Shown: positions 1 through 5,996 of the stretch, in pieces
How positions within the stretch are numbered: position 1 is the stretch's first letter
Layout of the letters: every line of letters begins with the position of its first letter
Source of the DNA: a virus
Strand: one strand, 5' to 3'
IMG/VR virus record: IMGVR_UViG_3300030328_003511
Coordinates: 1 to 61,991 of that record
DNA: 61,991 nucleotides
Notes under the pieces: model-generated
Told to the model about the DNA's origin: nothing
Databases searched by the model: none
The model's input: only the letters and a program-made list of their open reading frames with translations
Translations under genes and position numbers: made by a program

Positions 1-98
1 AACAGCGCCCACAATTTCTATTTGATACCCTTTATATTTAAACGGAATCATATTTATTTAATCTCCAATTTGTAATTGGTTCTTAATTCGTTTGATTC
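1..98. repeat. Left copy of terminal direct repeat
   Basis: The first 98 bases match 61892-61989 exactly; base 99 differs. An exact end-to-end overlap of this size is what a circular or circularly permuted genome gives on assembly, so the two window ends are probably adjacent in the real molecule. A physical short terminal repeat is possible but less likely, because a gene runs through the junction. Confidence 0.9.
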
Positions 99-407
99 AC
101 CGCCTATTAGATATTGTCTATACAATTCCGGGTTCTCTTCCTTGAATTTAGTTATATCAAATCTAGTAGTTTTTTTATTTAATAACTGAATCGATCCAAT
201 ATAAACGCCCTTCTTACCAATTGTTTTTTGGTGTTTAAATTGAAAGTAGTTATCGTTATTTTCACAATATTCAACTAATTCTGGTTTTAATAATTTGTTA
301 ACCTTCGAATAGTTTTTTATTGTGTCTGAAAATTGACTGTAGACTAATGCCTTATAGTCAATTTTTTTGCTGTTAACATCTGACAGCATTTGTTTAAGTG
401 TTTTCAT
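54..407 (-). CDS. Hypothetical protein, 117 aa
   Basis: I do not recognise this 117-residue protein. It is rich in Lys, Asn and Tyr, with no membrane segment or cysteine pair. It starts after a strong AAAGGAGG ribosome-binding site and lies just downstream of its own promoter (455-483) and of the terminator of the preceding operon. Across the circle junction it is followed two bases later by the 68-residue gene at 61736-61942, so the two probably form a short operon. Its position among small genes next to the terminase end of the map suggests an early accessory role, but that is only context. Confidence 0.75.
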   Translation of the reverse strand: MKTLKQMLSDVNSKKIDYKALVYSQFSDTIKNYSKVNKLLKPELVEYCENNDNYFQFKHQKTIGKKGVYIGSIQLLNKKTTRFDITKFKEENPELYRQYLIGGESNELRTNYKLEIK

Positions 408-454
408 AATTAAACCTCCTTTGTTAGTTTGTTTTTTTATTTAACACTATCTCA

Positions 455-483
455 TTAATATAAAATTTAATAAGATACGTCAA
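455..483 (-). promoter_or_regulatory. Sigma-70-type promoter
   Basis: On the minus strand a TTGACG -35 box (478-483) is followed after exactly 17 bases by a TATTAA -10 box (455-460). It sits between the terminator at 490-538 and the gene starting at 407. Confidence 0.7.
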
Positions 484-489
484 GAAGAT

Positions 490-538
490 TCGAAAAAAAA
501 ATAAAAATATTTACAGCCTACAACCGTAGGCTGTAAAT
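490..538 (-). terminator. Intrinsic terminator
   Basis: A perfect 13-bp stem (509-521 with 526-538) closes a 4-base loop and is followed on the minus strand by a run of T residues broken by one A. It ends the leftward operon containing the GP88-like gene and the 31-residue microprotein. Confidence 0.85.
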
Positions 539-553
539 TAGAATCATTCTAAA
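537..553. promoter_or_regulatory. 17-bp palindromic motif, copy 1
   Basis: ATTAGAATCATTCTAAA, with a perfect 7+1+7 palindromic core. Related copies lie at 3312-3328 and 11611-11627. It looks like a dimeric operator site, but no cognate regulator is identified. Confidence 0.4.
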
Positions 554-644
554 CAGCCGTGAAAATTACTATTAAAATGATTAATACTGTTACTGGATAG
601 AAAACTACCGCCCGAATAAAAAAAGCCAGTAATATATCTATCAT
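549..644 (-). CDS. 31-aa membrane microprotein (FIR-FYPV family, copy 1)
   Basis: A 31-codon frame begins with an ATG that overlaps the stop of the upstream GP88-like gene in an ATGA junction, so it is probably translationally coupled. The peptide is one hydrophobic segment with the core FFIRAVVFYPV near its middle, followed by an Ile/Leu/Val stretch. The same core occurs in the 32-residue frame at 5898-5996, which is good evidence that both are real and paralogous. Its stop codon lies inside a palindromic motif (537-553) just ahead of the terminator. Function unknown; a small inner-membrane protein is the plain reading. Confidence 0.7.
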   Translation of the reverse strand: MIDILLAFFIRAVVFYPVTVLIILIVIFTAV

Positions 645-1327
645 GCAGCAGCCTTAATAAATCGATTGTTTATGTTACGTCCTAAGCCCTTAGCAATGAG
701 ACCGACTATAACACCCGCTGGATCTTTAAAGCGCAGGTCGTGTTTATCTCCATTAATCACTTTTTTTTGCATCCAGATTCGAGGTAACACGTCCTTGAAA
801 ACTACCGCAACATTAACAGATTTTTTTATAGCTTTTTTTATATCTGCTAAGTTACGGCCCGAGTCTGAAAACGTCTGATGGTAGTTCTCCAGATCATGAT
901 CTAAATAATTCAAAACTTTTGTATAATCGTAGAATTGAACGTCCTGGTGAATCTCCATCAGTGAGCCGCCGCCGTCTACTTTCATTCGATGGAATGGCAG
1001 GTCACTTGTCCCGTTTAAACGTACAGCAAATTTATAACCTTGATTCGCAGCCCGTTTTTTTAGTTGCTGGATCTCCAGGCTTAAATCATGTAAGAACCCG
1101 TTTTTATTGGTCCAGAAATATTTTGTTTTATTTATTCTGGCCTTCTGGACAGAGCCCATCTGGCCCCGTCCCGATGTATTTAAACAAGCTGCAGCGCATT
1201 CCGGAGAAGCTTTAGGACATACATTCTTGCCGCTTAGATCGAATGGCGCTAGATGCAAAATAGCTGTTTTAAACCCTAACGCTTCACCCTTAGCCATCTT
1301 AGTTTGAGAATAATAATTTAATAACAT
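641..1327 (-). CDS. GP88-like phage protein of unknown function
   Basis: This 228-residue protein has the hallmark of the mycobacteriophage L5 gene 88-like family: a Cys-rich CPKASPECAAACLNTSGRG stretch near residues 37-55, then a conserved ARINKT segment and RLNGTSD near residue 105. The cysteine spacing could bind a metal or iron-sulfur cluster; the biochemical activity of the family is not established to my knowledge. The start codon overlaps the stop of the upstream gene (TAATG), and the gene is the third in a coupled leftward operon from the promoter at 1806-1834. Confidence 0.8.
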   Translation of the reverse strand: MLLNYYSQTKMAKGEALGFKTAILHLAPFDLSGKNVCPKASPECAAACLNTSGRGQMGSVQKARINKTKYFWTNKNGFLHDLSLEIQQLKKRAANQGYKFAVRLNGTSDLPFHRMKVDGGGSLMEIHQDVQFYDYTKVLNYLDHDLENYHQTFSDSGRNLADIKKAIKKSVNVAVVFKDVLPRIWMQKKVINGDKHDLRFKDPAGVIVGLIAKGLGRNINNRFIKAAA

Positions 1328-1539
1328 TATAGATCCTCCACTAATTTTTTTAATTTATCTAATTTATTTTCATAATCAAACGGAGCCCTTAAAAAATGAA
1401 ATAGATCCATATCACCTATTTTTATATATTCGCTCCGACTGTAACTATAGCGCTCCTGCTCAAGCATTTTTTCAATATCACACGGCGTTTTTTTGCCAGT
1501 AATTATTTTTATTATTTTTGCCAATTGAATTAGAGTCAT
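1327..1539 (-). CDS. Hypothetical protein, 70 aa
   Basis: An unrecognised 70-residue protein (MTLIQLAKIIKI...). I chose the ATG at 1539 because it overlaps the previous stop in an ATGA junction and is preceded by GGAGGTGAAGGC; a longer reading from 1557 would place the ribosome-binding site inside the protein. It ends in a TAATG junction with the GP88-like gene, so the operon is tightly coupled. It is charged and probably helical, with no clear motif. Confidence 0.75.
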   Translation of the reverse strand: MTLIQLAKIIKIITGKKTPCDIEKMLEQERYSYSRSEYIKIGDMDLFHFLRAPFDYENKLDKLKKLVEDL

Positions 1540-1778
1540 GCCTTCACCTCCTCCCATCTGCCGGCTGCATTCTTAGCCAATTTTATATTGTGACTATAGA
1601 CGCTGCCCGCTTCACTGAATAAGCCCACCTCTGCCCCGTTTGAATGAATTAAAATTATTTTTTTAATTCCTTTACCCTGGACCGGTGATTCAAGTAGTTT
1701 ACCAGTAACCAGCAAGAACGGATGCAATTGATCGCTCTTAATTTCTTGGCCCTTCTTTAGATCTTTAAAGTTTATCAT
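1536..1778 (-). CDS. Hypothetical protein, 80 aa
   Basis: First gene of the leftward operon 1778-549. It has 80 residues, a basic N-terminal part (INFKDLKKGQEIKSDQ) and a probable beta-rich middle, with no recognised domain. It is preceded by the AACAGGAAGG leader shared by several early genes and by a promoter at 1806-1834. Confidence 0.75.
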   Translation of the reverse strand: MINFKDLKKGQEIKSDQLHPFLLVTGKLLESPVQGKGIKKIILIHSNGAEVGLFSEAGSVYSHNIKLAKNAAGRWEEVKA

Positions 1779-1805
1779 TTTTTTTTCCTTCCTGTTATCC
1801 CACGG

Positions 1806-1834
1806 TTATAAGATAAAGCTCTATAAGCTGTCAA
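1806..1834 (-). promoter_or_regulatory. Sigma-70-type promoter
   Basis: TTGACA (1829-1834), a 17-base spacer, then TTATAA (1806-1811) on the minus strand. It drives the operon starting at 1778, whose leader carries the AACAGGAAGG ribosome-binding sequence. Confidence 0.75.
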
Positions 1835-1878
1835 CTATTATTTTTAAATAATTCCAGGCCCTGGACTCACGGCCCCCG

Positions 1879-1933
1879 GTTAGATTCAGTTAGATTCAGT
1901 TAGCCCCGGTTAGCTCCAGTTAGGCCCGGTTAG
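1879..1933. repeat. GTTAG array with exact 10-bp period
   Basis: GTTAG occurs at 1879, 1889, 1899, 1909, 1919 and 1929, six copies exactly 10 bases apart, with spacers alternating between ATTCA-like and C/G-rich pentamers. One helical turn per copy would put a bound protein on one face of the DNA. Confidence 0.85.
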
Positions 1934-1953
1934 ATCTAAGGACCAGAGAAAAT

Positions 1954-2153
1954 GTTAATGTTAAGAATTAAAAAAAATCCCATATGAATAGTTAATGATA
2001 CACGCATATATAATGTGAATAACCGAAAAGAAAAAAATCCCATATGTAATGTTAATAATTGAAAAGAAAAATTTTGCCATATGTGAATTTAACTATTCAC
2101 TTTTTTTTCCATATTAAAGGTTAATGGTTCAATGTTAATGAAGCATGTTAATG
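1954..2153. repeat. GTTAATG iteron-like words
   Basis: GTTAATG occurs at 1954, 1991, 2120, 2134 and 2147, and GTTAATA at 2050, all on the plus strand. This cluster in 200 bases lies beside the GTTAG array and the CCCATATG motifs. Confidence 0.5.
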
Positions 2154-2178
2154 ACTATCCCATAGGGATAGTCATTAA
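2148..2178. promoter_or_regulatory. Perfect 14-bp inverted repeat containing GATAGTCAT motif
   Basis: The arms 2148-2161 and 2165-2178 pair perfectly around ATA. The right half reads GGGATAGTCATTAA and matches the GATAGTCA half-site seen in the 32-bp repeats at 6507-6602. An operator is more likely than a terminator because no T-run follows on the minus strand. Confidence 0.5.
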
Positions 2179-2196
2179 GTCATGCGTGAGGCGAGG

Positions 2197-2559
2197 TTAT
2201 TGCGTCAAGATTTTAAATGCTTCAGTCAAGTTTAGGTTCTCACAAACTAGAACCAATTCTCTCGGTTCACGAACCACGAATAATTGTAGATTTTTGGAAG
2301 CCCTTTGCGAGAGGTCTTCTCGCAAGATAAAAGAAGTGCCTTTGTTTTGAAAATGTTTTAAATGCCAATTTATTTGGTACTTGGAAAGACCACAATTCTT
2401 GACATCATTAGACTTTAATTCTATCCAAATACTTTTACCATTTATCAAGTAAAATACATCTGGAATACCATTAATAGTGTTGCTTTCTATACGAAATATT
2501 TGACCTTTTAATTTTAATTTTTTAATCCTTTTCCATAAATTACTTTCATTTTTTTTCAT
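2197..2559 (-). CDS. VRR-NUC / PD-(D/E)XK nuclease
   Basis: A 120-residue small nuclease. It shows GIPDV (residues 31-35), IWIELK (44-49) and LSKYQINWH (58-66), which match the PD, ExK and Q motifs of VRR-NUC type endonucleases, a PD-(D/E)XK branch that includes Holliday-junction-cutting enzymes. The length is normal for stand-alone phage VRR-NUC proteins. The C-terminal 40 residues hold a GC-richer stretch with a palindrome and hairpin (2264-2325), which looks like an in-frame insertion. It probably works in phage DNA recombination or repair. Confidence 0.8.
   Translation of the reverse strand: MKKNESNLWKRIKKLKLKGQIFRIESNTINGIPDVFYLINGKSIWIELKSNDVKNCGLSKYQINWHLKHFQNKGTSFILREDLSQRASKNLQLFVVREPRELVLVCENLNLTEAFKILTQ
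2264..2325. repeat. Composite palindromic element inside the nuclease gene
   Basis: GGTTCACGAACC (2264-2275, palindrome) plus the word GAACCACG (2271-2278) is followed about 30 bases later by a perfect 8-bp hairpin (2305-2312 with 2318-2325). The same arrangement is found in the primase gene at 18400-18469. Confidence 0.45.
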
Positions 2560-2591
2560 TGTGTTATTCGGTCAATAACACAACAAAATTG

Positions 2592-2741
2592 TTAATTCAA
2601 TACTGACCTAAAGCAAAGGCAAGTTCCACTAATTCCTAACAAAAAACCGATAGCCAAATCGCCAGAAAAAAGAATTACAATACCAGAAATTGCTATTATA
2701 AAACTAGTTAATACAATAAATAAATGTAAAGCAAAATCCAT
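2592..2741 (-). CDS. Small two-helix membrane protein, 49 aa
   Basis: A 49-codon frame starts two bases after the stop of the upstream gene at 2744. It is almost entirely hydrophobic, with one segment near residues 3-24 (LHLFIVLTSFIIAISGIVIL) and a second near 30-43, joined by a short SGD turn. It is probably an inner-membrane protein of the early operon. The function is unknown. Confidence 0.6.
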   Translation of the reverse strand: MDFALHLFIVLTSFIIAISGIVILFSGDLAIGFLLGISGTCLCFRSVLN

Positions 2742-2743
2742 AC

Positions 2744-3040
2744 TTAATGATTTTGAGTTATAAATCTTGTTGTATTGGGTATAGATATATAAGTTGTTGC
2801 GCTTTGAATATCTTCAATAGAATTAATAGAAGAATAATTTTTTTTATATTCTTCTAGATTTTCATATTCAGAAAAATCACCACATAAGGCAATTACATCT
2901 AGTTCTATTTCTTGTCCTGTATCTTGCTCTAAATCTTCTAAATGATTATACAAAGCAGTCAGTCCTTCATAAGTAAAATTATCTGGTCTTAACTTTATAA
3001 ATGCGTTTCTAAAATCATATTCATTAATTGATTGTTTCAT
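2744..3040 (-). CDS. Conserved phage protein, 98 aa
   Basis: A 98-residue acidic protein of a kind often seen in phage and bacterial genomes, recognisable by NFTYEGLTALYNHLEDLE and the following ELDVIALCGDFSEYENLEEY stretch. No activity is established for it that I know of. The start overlaps the stop of the upstream gene as ATGA and is preceded by AAGGA. Its acidity and place in an early operon fit a host-interaction protein, but this is inference. Confidence 0.75.
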   Translation of the reverse strand: MKQSINEYDFRNAFIKLRPDNFTYEGLTALYNHLEDLEQDTGQEIELDVIALCGDFSEYENLEEYKKNYSSINSIEDIQSATTYISIPNTTRFITQNH

Positions 3041-3249
3041 TTTAAATAATCCTTGTTAATAATAAATTGTTTTATCAATTTTAAGTAAGTTGGGTTTTGA
3101 GTTCTTAAAATTGCTCTAAAGATTGTTGACTGTTCTTCTATGTTTTCCAAATCATAAAAAAGTTTGTCAATATCGTTTACTAAATCCATTTTCTTTAAAA
3201 GTGTTTTAGTAAAAACATTTTTTTGTGTGTTTGTTTCTTGCGTTCCCAT
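3037..3249 (-). CDS. Hypothetical protein, 70 aa
   Basis: First gene of a leftward early operon that continues into 2744-3040, the small membrane protein and the VRR-NUC nuclease. The 70-residue product is helical and charged, with no recognised motif. Transcription starts at the strong promoter 3274-3302, and the leader carries CAACAGAAAGG, the shared ribosome-binding sequence of this region. Confidence 0.75.
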   Translation of the reverse strand: MGTQETNTQKNVFTKTLLKKMDLVNDIDKLFYDLENIEEQSTIFRAILRTQNPTYLKLIKQFIINKDYLK

Positions 3250-3273
3250 TTTTTCCTTTCTGTTGATAATGGG

Positions 3274-3302
3274 ATATTATGGGAGATATAAAAAAATGTC
3301 AA
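3274..3302 (-). promoter_or_regulatory. Strong sigma-70-type promoter
   Basis: A consensus TTGACA (3297-3302) is followed by a 17-base spacer ending in CTCCCA and a TAATAT -10 box (3274-3279), read on the minus strand. It follows immediately after the terminator at 3325-3360. Confidence 0.85.
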
Positions 3303-3311
3303 TTAAATTAG

Positions 3312-3328
3312 TTTAGAATGGTTCTAAA
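3312..3328. promoter_or_regulatory. 17-bp palindromic motif, copy 2
   Basis: TTTAGAATGGTTCTAAA, palindromic with one mismatch. It lies about 10 bases upstream of the -35 box of the promoter at 3274-3302 and overlaps the T-run of the preceding terminator, which is a natural place for an operator or activator site. Confidence 0.4.
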
Positions 3329-3360
3329 AAAAGAGGGCTTCCACTCTCGCTTCCACCCTC
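3325..3360 (-). terminator. Intrinsic terminator
   Basis: Arms GAGGG and CCCTC (3356-3360 with 3333-3337), joined by a partly self-complementary GGAAGC/GGAAGC region, are followed on the minus strand by seven T residues. It ends the operon whose last gene stops at 3426. Confidence 0.7.
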
Positions 3361-3425
3361 TAATTTAGCAGTCCTTTAGCTTTCCTTTATATACTAGCTT
3401 CAAGGAAATACAGGTTCTAGCTTAC

Positions 3426-3785
3426 CTATTCTTCGTCAAGAATTTTGTTAAGTGCTTTTGCAATCTCATTAGCATATGCGCTATCGCATGCAAACGCAAT
3501 ATCCTCTATTTTGCCATTTTGCATATCTCTTTTTACAATATGCCCTTCAGTAAAAAATATATTTTCTTCATCATCTTCATCATCTTCATCTTTAGCTTCT
3601 ATTTCTTCTAAAGAATATTCATTATCATGCCCACACTCTACATTATAATCTTCTTCCCAATCATTGTTTCCTTCATTTTCTACAATTTCTTGGGCTTCAT
3701 CTTCATCTTTAGCTTCTATTATTTTTGTTTTAACTAAAGTTCCCGAAGTTATATCTTCTATTATTTTTGCTTTGTATTTTTTCAT
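3426..3785 (-). CDS. Acidic hypothetical protein, 119 aa
   Basis: A 119-residue, strongly acidic protein starting MKKYKAKIIEDI. I chose the ATG at 3785 because it overlaps the upstream stop (ATGA) and has GGAGG in front. Residues 25-80 are dominated by Asp and Glu, and the 10-residue stretch DEENIFFTEG is repeated in the tiny frame at 3964-4005. The N-terminal 30 residues resemble the short beta-strand plus EAxDExEA pattern of DpnD/PcfM-type small domains, a weak match also shown by the upstream gene. A DNA-mimic or host-protein binder is conceivable but unproven. Confidence 0.7.
   Translation of the reverse strand: MKKYKAKIIEDITSGTLVKTKIIEAKDEDEAQEIVENEGNNDWEEDYNVECGHDNEYSLEEIEAKDEDDEDDEENIFFTEGHIVKRDMQNGKIEDIAFACDSAYANEIAKALNKILDEE
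3543..3569. repeat. 27-bp direct repeat, copy 1
   Basis: An exact 27-base match to 3973-3999. In this copy it encodes part of DEENIFFTEG inside the 119-residue acidic protein. Confidence 0.8.
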
Positions 3786-3967
3786 TCTTCCTCCCATACA
3801 TCATCAATTACAAAGCCACTATCATCATTTGAATTTTGCAATTCGTCCCAATGTGAAATTCCTATTTTTTCTGCTTTTTTAATTGCATCTTTACTATCTT
3901 CAGCTTGTACATTTATTTGATACTGTTCGTAAACTGTAAAGCCACCTATAACTTTGTATGTTTTCAT
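3782..3967 (-). CDS. Hypothetical protein, 61 aa
   Basis: A 61-residue acidic protein (MKTYKVIGGFTVYEQY...AEDSKDAIKKAE). The pattern of a first beta hairpin then a helix with AxDSKDAIKKA suggests a small domain like the N-terminus of the following gene. Its ATG overlaps the stop of the 13-codon leader at 3964-4005 (ATGA), and its end overlaps the next start in the same way, so three frames are coupled. Confidence 0.7.
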   Translation of the reverse strand: MKTYKVIGGFTVYEQYQINVQAEDSKDAIKKAEKIGISHWDELQNSNDDSGFVIDDVWEEE

Positions 3968-4005
3968 ATTATCCCTTCAGTAAAAAATATATTTTCTTCG
4001 TCCAT
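3964..4005 (-). CDS. 13-codon leader peptide, duplicated DEENIFFTEG segment
   Basis: A frame encoding MDEENIFFTEGII begins right after the stop of the zinc-ribbon gene, with GGGAGGAATAA in front, and ends in an ATGA overlap with the 61-residue gene. Ten of its residues are the same as a segment of the 119-residue protein, because 27 bases are duplicated exactly. It is either a coupling leader made from a duplicated fragment or the scar of an internal deletion. Confidence 0.45.
   Translation of the reverse strand: MDEENIFFTEGII
3973..3999. repeat. 27-bp direct repeat, copy 2
   Basis: Exact copy of 3543-3569, here forming most of the 13-codon leader frame. Confidence 0.8.
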
Positions 4006-4275
4006 TTATTCCTCCCTATGTTTTTCGCAATCATCACACCAATAGTTGCCATTTTCAGATTGATAGCTTTCACCTTGATATTTATTATTTTTGTCAACCC
4101 AAACTAGCCATTGTAAATTATCGCTTTTGCATTTATTACATTTAATATCTTTATTAACCTCTTTCTTTTTAATGATTATTTTTTCTAGTTCTGAAATAAA
4201 ACCAGAATATTCGGAAGTCATATCCTCGCCATATACTTTGTTCCAAGCGTCCATTATTTCTTTAATTGTCAACAT
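4006..4275 (-). CDS. Small zinc-ribbon protein, 89 aa
   Basis: The C-terminal half carries CNKC and CDDC about 34 residues apart, a four-cysteine zinc-ribbon pattern (IKCNKCKSDNLQW... YWCDDCEKH). The N-terminal half is helical and charged. I start it at the ATG at 4275, which has GAGGGAATA upstream; a longer frame from 4311 lacks that. It overlaps the end of the 52-residue gene by 14 bases. It may bind nucleic acid or act as a transcription accessory factor, but no family is certain. Confidence 0.7.
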   Translation of the reverse strand: MLTIKEIMDAWNKVYGEDMTSEYSGFISELEKIIIKKKEVNKDIKCNKCKSDNLQWLVWVDKNNKYQGESYQSENGNYWCDDCEKHREE

Positions 4276-4420
4276 TATTCCCTCTCGCTTGTTTATTTTC
4301 TTTTTCTGCATCTATATGGTCGTAATCAATAATTTCATAATTAAGTTTATTATGAAATTCTTTTGGAATTACAACGTCAGTACAAACTCCACCCTCTATA
4401 TATACTTTAATTGTTTTCAT
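4262..4420 (-). CDS. Small conserved-type protein, 52 aa
   Basis: A 52-codon frame reads MKTIKVYIEGGVCTDVVIP... and later EIIDYDHIDAE. The pattern YIEGGV..xV..P followed by xDYD is common in small phage and bacterial proteins of unknown function, which supports this as a real gene despite its size. It begins after the hairpin at 4437-4469 and overlaps the zinc-ribbon gene. Confidence 0.6.
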   Translation of the reverse strand: MKTIKVYIEGGVCTDVVIPKEFHNKLNYEIIDYDHIDAEKENKQARGNNVDN

Positions 4421-4436
4421 ATTATTTCTTGCTTTA

Positions 4437-4469
4437 TTAAAGGTGTTGTGCAGAACACAACACCTTTAA
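4437..4469. terminator. Perfect 14-bp hairpin between operon segments
   Basis: Arms 4437-4450 and 4456-4469 pair perfectly around CAGAA. It follows the stop of the gene at 4476 on the minus strand. There is no T-run on the leftward side, but a T-rich tract lies on the plus-strand side, so it may terminate, process or stabilise leftward transcripts. Confidence 0.5.
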
Positions 4470-4475
4470 ATAAGA

Positions 4476-5021
4476 TTATTTTTTATAACCTAAAGATTTG
4501 AAACTATTCCATTGAATACCAACATATCCCAACATTTCATTCAGTTGTTTAGTTAGTTCGCCTTGTGTTGAAGCTTCCATTATTAAATCATCACAAGCTT
4601 CTTCAAGAGTTTCAAGTTTATTAAGTTTTTTGCCTTGTTCAGTTTTAGCTACCTCTCTTTCAGCAAACTTCTCACTCCACTCTCTCATTTGTTCACGACA
4701 TTTTTCAGAAGTAATTTTTTTACTTTCGCCATTTCTAAATTCATAATTTAATGAATCTCTATATGCTACATTACTCCTACTATGTTTTTTAAAAAAGCTA
4801 GTAGCTGACCTAACTGCGTTGTCATGCTCTAGTTCTGCTTTAGCTAATTGGTCTATAACTTTATCAGCACCAATTTTTTTTGACAAAGCTACATATCCTT
4901 TTTGCGCCATGTCAGAAACTAAAGACTTCAACATTAATTTTTCATCTTCAATTAATGGGTTTAGTTTTTTTCTTACTTTTTGTCTTAAATGGTCTTGCGT
5001 TCTTACTTGTACTCCACTCAT
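4476..5021 (-). CDS. Hypothetical protein, 181 aa, largely helical
   Basis: An unrecognised 181-residue protein, highly charged and predicted by eye to be mostly helical (for example REWSEKFAEREVAK and KKLNKLETLEEACDDLIME). It has no cysteine clusters or membrane segments. The leader carries CAACAGAAAGGTAGTT, the same ribosome-binding sequence as 3249 and 5819. A 15-base palindrome GTTTGAAATTCAAAC lies upstream at 5101-5115. It probably belongs to the early expressed accessory genes. Confidence 0.75.
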   Translation of the reverse strand: MSGVQVRTQDHLRQKVRKKLNPLIEDEKLMLKSLVSDMAQKGYVALSKKIGADKVIDQLAKAELEHDNAVRSATSFFKKHSRSNVAYRDSLNYEFRNGESKKITSEKCREQMREWSEKFAEREVAKTEQGKKLNKLETLEEACDDLIMEASTQGELTKQLNEMLGYVGIQWNSFKSLGYKK

Positions 5022-5100
5022 AACTACCTTTCTGTTGTTAGTTTTAAAGTGTATGTTTTATGTGAGGAAAAACATACAAAAACCCAAATTTCATTTTAAG

Positions 5101-5115
5101 GTTTGAAATTCAAAC
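5101..5115. promoter_or_regulatory. Operator-like palindrome
   Basis: GTTTGAAATTCAAAC, a perfect 7+1+7 palindrome upstream of the gene at 4476-5021. It lies in a 201-base gap (5022-5222) that otherwise shows nothing clear. Confidence 0.35.
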
Positions 5116-5222
5116 TTACCTAATTATTTTTATATTACCCTTGACTAGCCACCACTATTACAGATGGACATTACAATCTAAAGCAGTTCTTTGGACATCT
5201 TAAAAAACAATTAAAAATTCTT

Positions 5223-5819
5223 TTAGCCAATAGTGAACCCTCCACTATTTTTACAAAAATCAGCAAACTCTTTTACATTTTCTACTGAAAAAGGATAACT
5301 TGCGTCAGAATTTCTTTTTTTATAAATTCTATCCCATGTTTTTTTGTCATCTATTGGAAAATCGCATGGTGCAAGATTTTTCTTCTTCATTTTCTTGCAT
5401 ACTCTTTTAGAAAAAAGAGATAATTCTTTTTCAACTTTGTCGTTCTGAAGCTCTAAAGTCTTTCTTCTTGCTTCATAGGTTGCTTCAAATCGTTTAGTAT
5501 GACCTTTTTTTATTAGCGCATTTAATTGATTAGCAATTTGTGTAGCATGTTCTTCATCAACTATATATTCATCATTATACGACCAATTTTTTTTATCTTT
5601 TTCATCAATAACTTTCGTATGTTCTAATACATAGAAAGCTAAAGGTCGCCACCACCAAACATTATTTCTAAAATAAGTACCAGATTGAGAAGTATATTTT
5701 TCTCTTTCTTCAAAATATTTTTCTACTTCTTCTTTTGATAAGTCGTGTAATCTATCTGGTCTTTCTGGTGCTTGCACTTTTATATTTTTTGGGTTTAGCC
5801 CTGTTAAATCAAATCCCAT
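5223..5819 (-). CDS. Conserved phage hypothetical protein, 198 aa
   Basis: A 198-residue protein starting MGFDLTGLNPKN, with the marker YFRNNVWWWRPLAFYVLEH near residues 49-67. This N-terminal signature recurs in phage and bacterial proteins of unknown function. The rest is lysine-rich and helical. The start is preceded by TAACAGAAAGGTAATT. Neither fold nor role can be named from sequence. Confidence 0.75.
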   Translation of the reverse strand: MGFDLTGLNPKNIKVQAPERPDRLHDLSKEEVEKYFEEREKYTSQSGTYFRNNVWWWRPLAFYVLEHTKVIDEKDKKNWSYNDEYIVDEEHATQIANQLNALIKKGHTKRFEATYEARRKTLELQNDKVEKELSLFSKRVCKKMKKKNLAPCDFPIDDKKTWDRIYKKRNSDASYPFSVENVKEFADFCKNSGGFTIG

Positions 5820-5854
5820 AATTACCTTTCTGTTAGTTAATTAATAATTATCCC

Positions 5855-5883
5855 ATGAATATAGGATAAAATAGTAATGTCAA
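5855..5883 (-). promoter_or_regulatory. Probable promoter with weak -10
   Basis: A consensus TTGACA (5878-5883) lies upstream of the gene at 5819; the -10 region at 17 bases (ATTCAT) is poor, and TATTCA at 16 bases is little better. A TATCC and GGGATAAT-rich stretch surrounds it, as near the other early promoters. Confidence 0.4.
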
Positions 5884-5897
5884 GTATAAAAAGTAAT

Positions 5898-5996
5898 TTA
5901 TTTGAAAATAAAATAGACCAATAAAGCTAATAAAATAAGGGTTGGAACAGGGTAAAATACTAATAATCTAATAAAAAGAGCAAAAATTGTTTCCAT
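5898..5996 (-). CDS. 32-aa membrane microprotein (FIR-FYPV family, copy 2)
   Basis: A 32-codon frame reading METIFALFIRLLVFYPV, then a Leu-rich stretch ending YFIFK. It shares the A.FIR..VFYPV..LI.L core with the 31-residue frame at 549-644. Two independent occurrences of this pattern in separate operons argue strongly for a real, conserved microprotein family. It is a single hydrophobic helix with a buried-looking Arg and a Tyr-Pro kink. The function is unknown. Confidence 0.65.
   Translation of the reverse strand: METIFALFIRLLVFYPVPTLILLALLVYFIFK

Larger units (their letters stand above)
1779..2196. other. Intergenic region rich in repeats, candidate origin or control region
   Basis: This 418-base gap has no credible gene. 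From left to right on the plus strand it holds the promoter at 1806-1834, a 10-bp-phased GTTAG array (1879-1933), six GTTAATG-like words (1954-2153), several CCCATATG-type motifs (1979, 2039, 2076, 2159) and a perfect 14-bp inverted repeat (2148-2178). The density of ordered short repeats is typical of replication origins or of master regulatory regions, and it is the best origin candidate I see. Confidence 0.5.

Noticed and set aside
666-1307. Three plus-strand frames opposite the GP88-like gene
   Set aside because: They are antisense shadows of a recognisable conserved gene and have no ribosome-binding sites.
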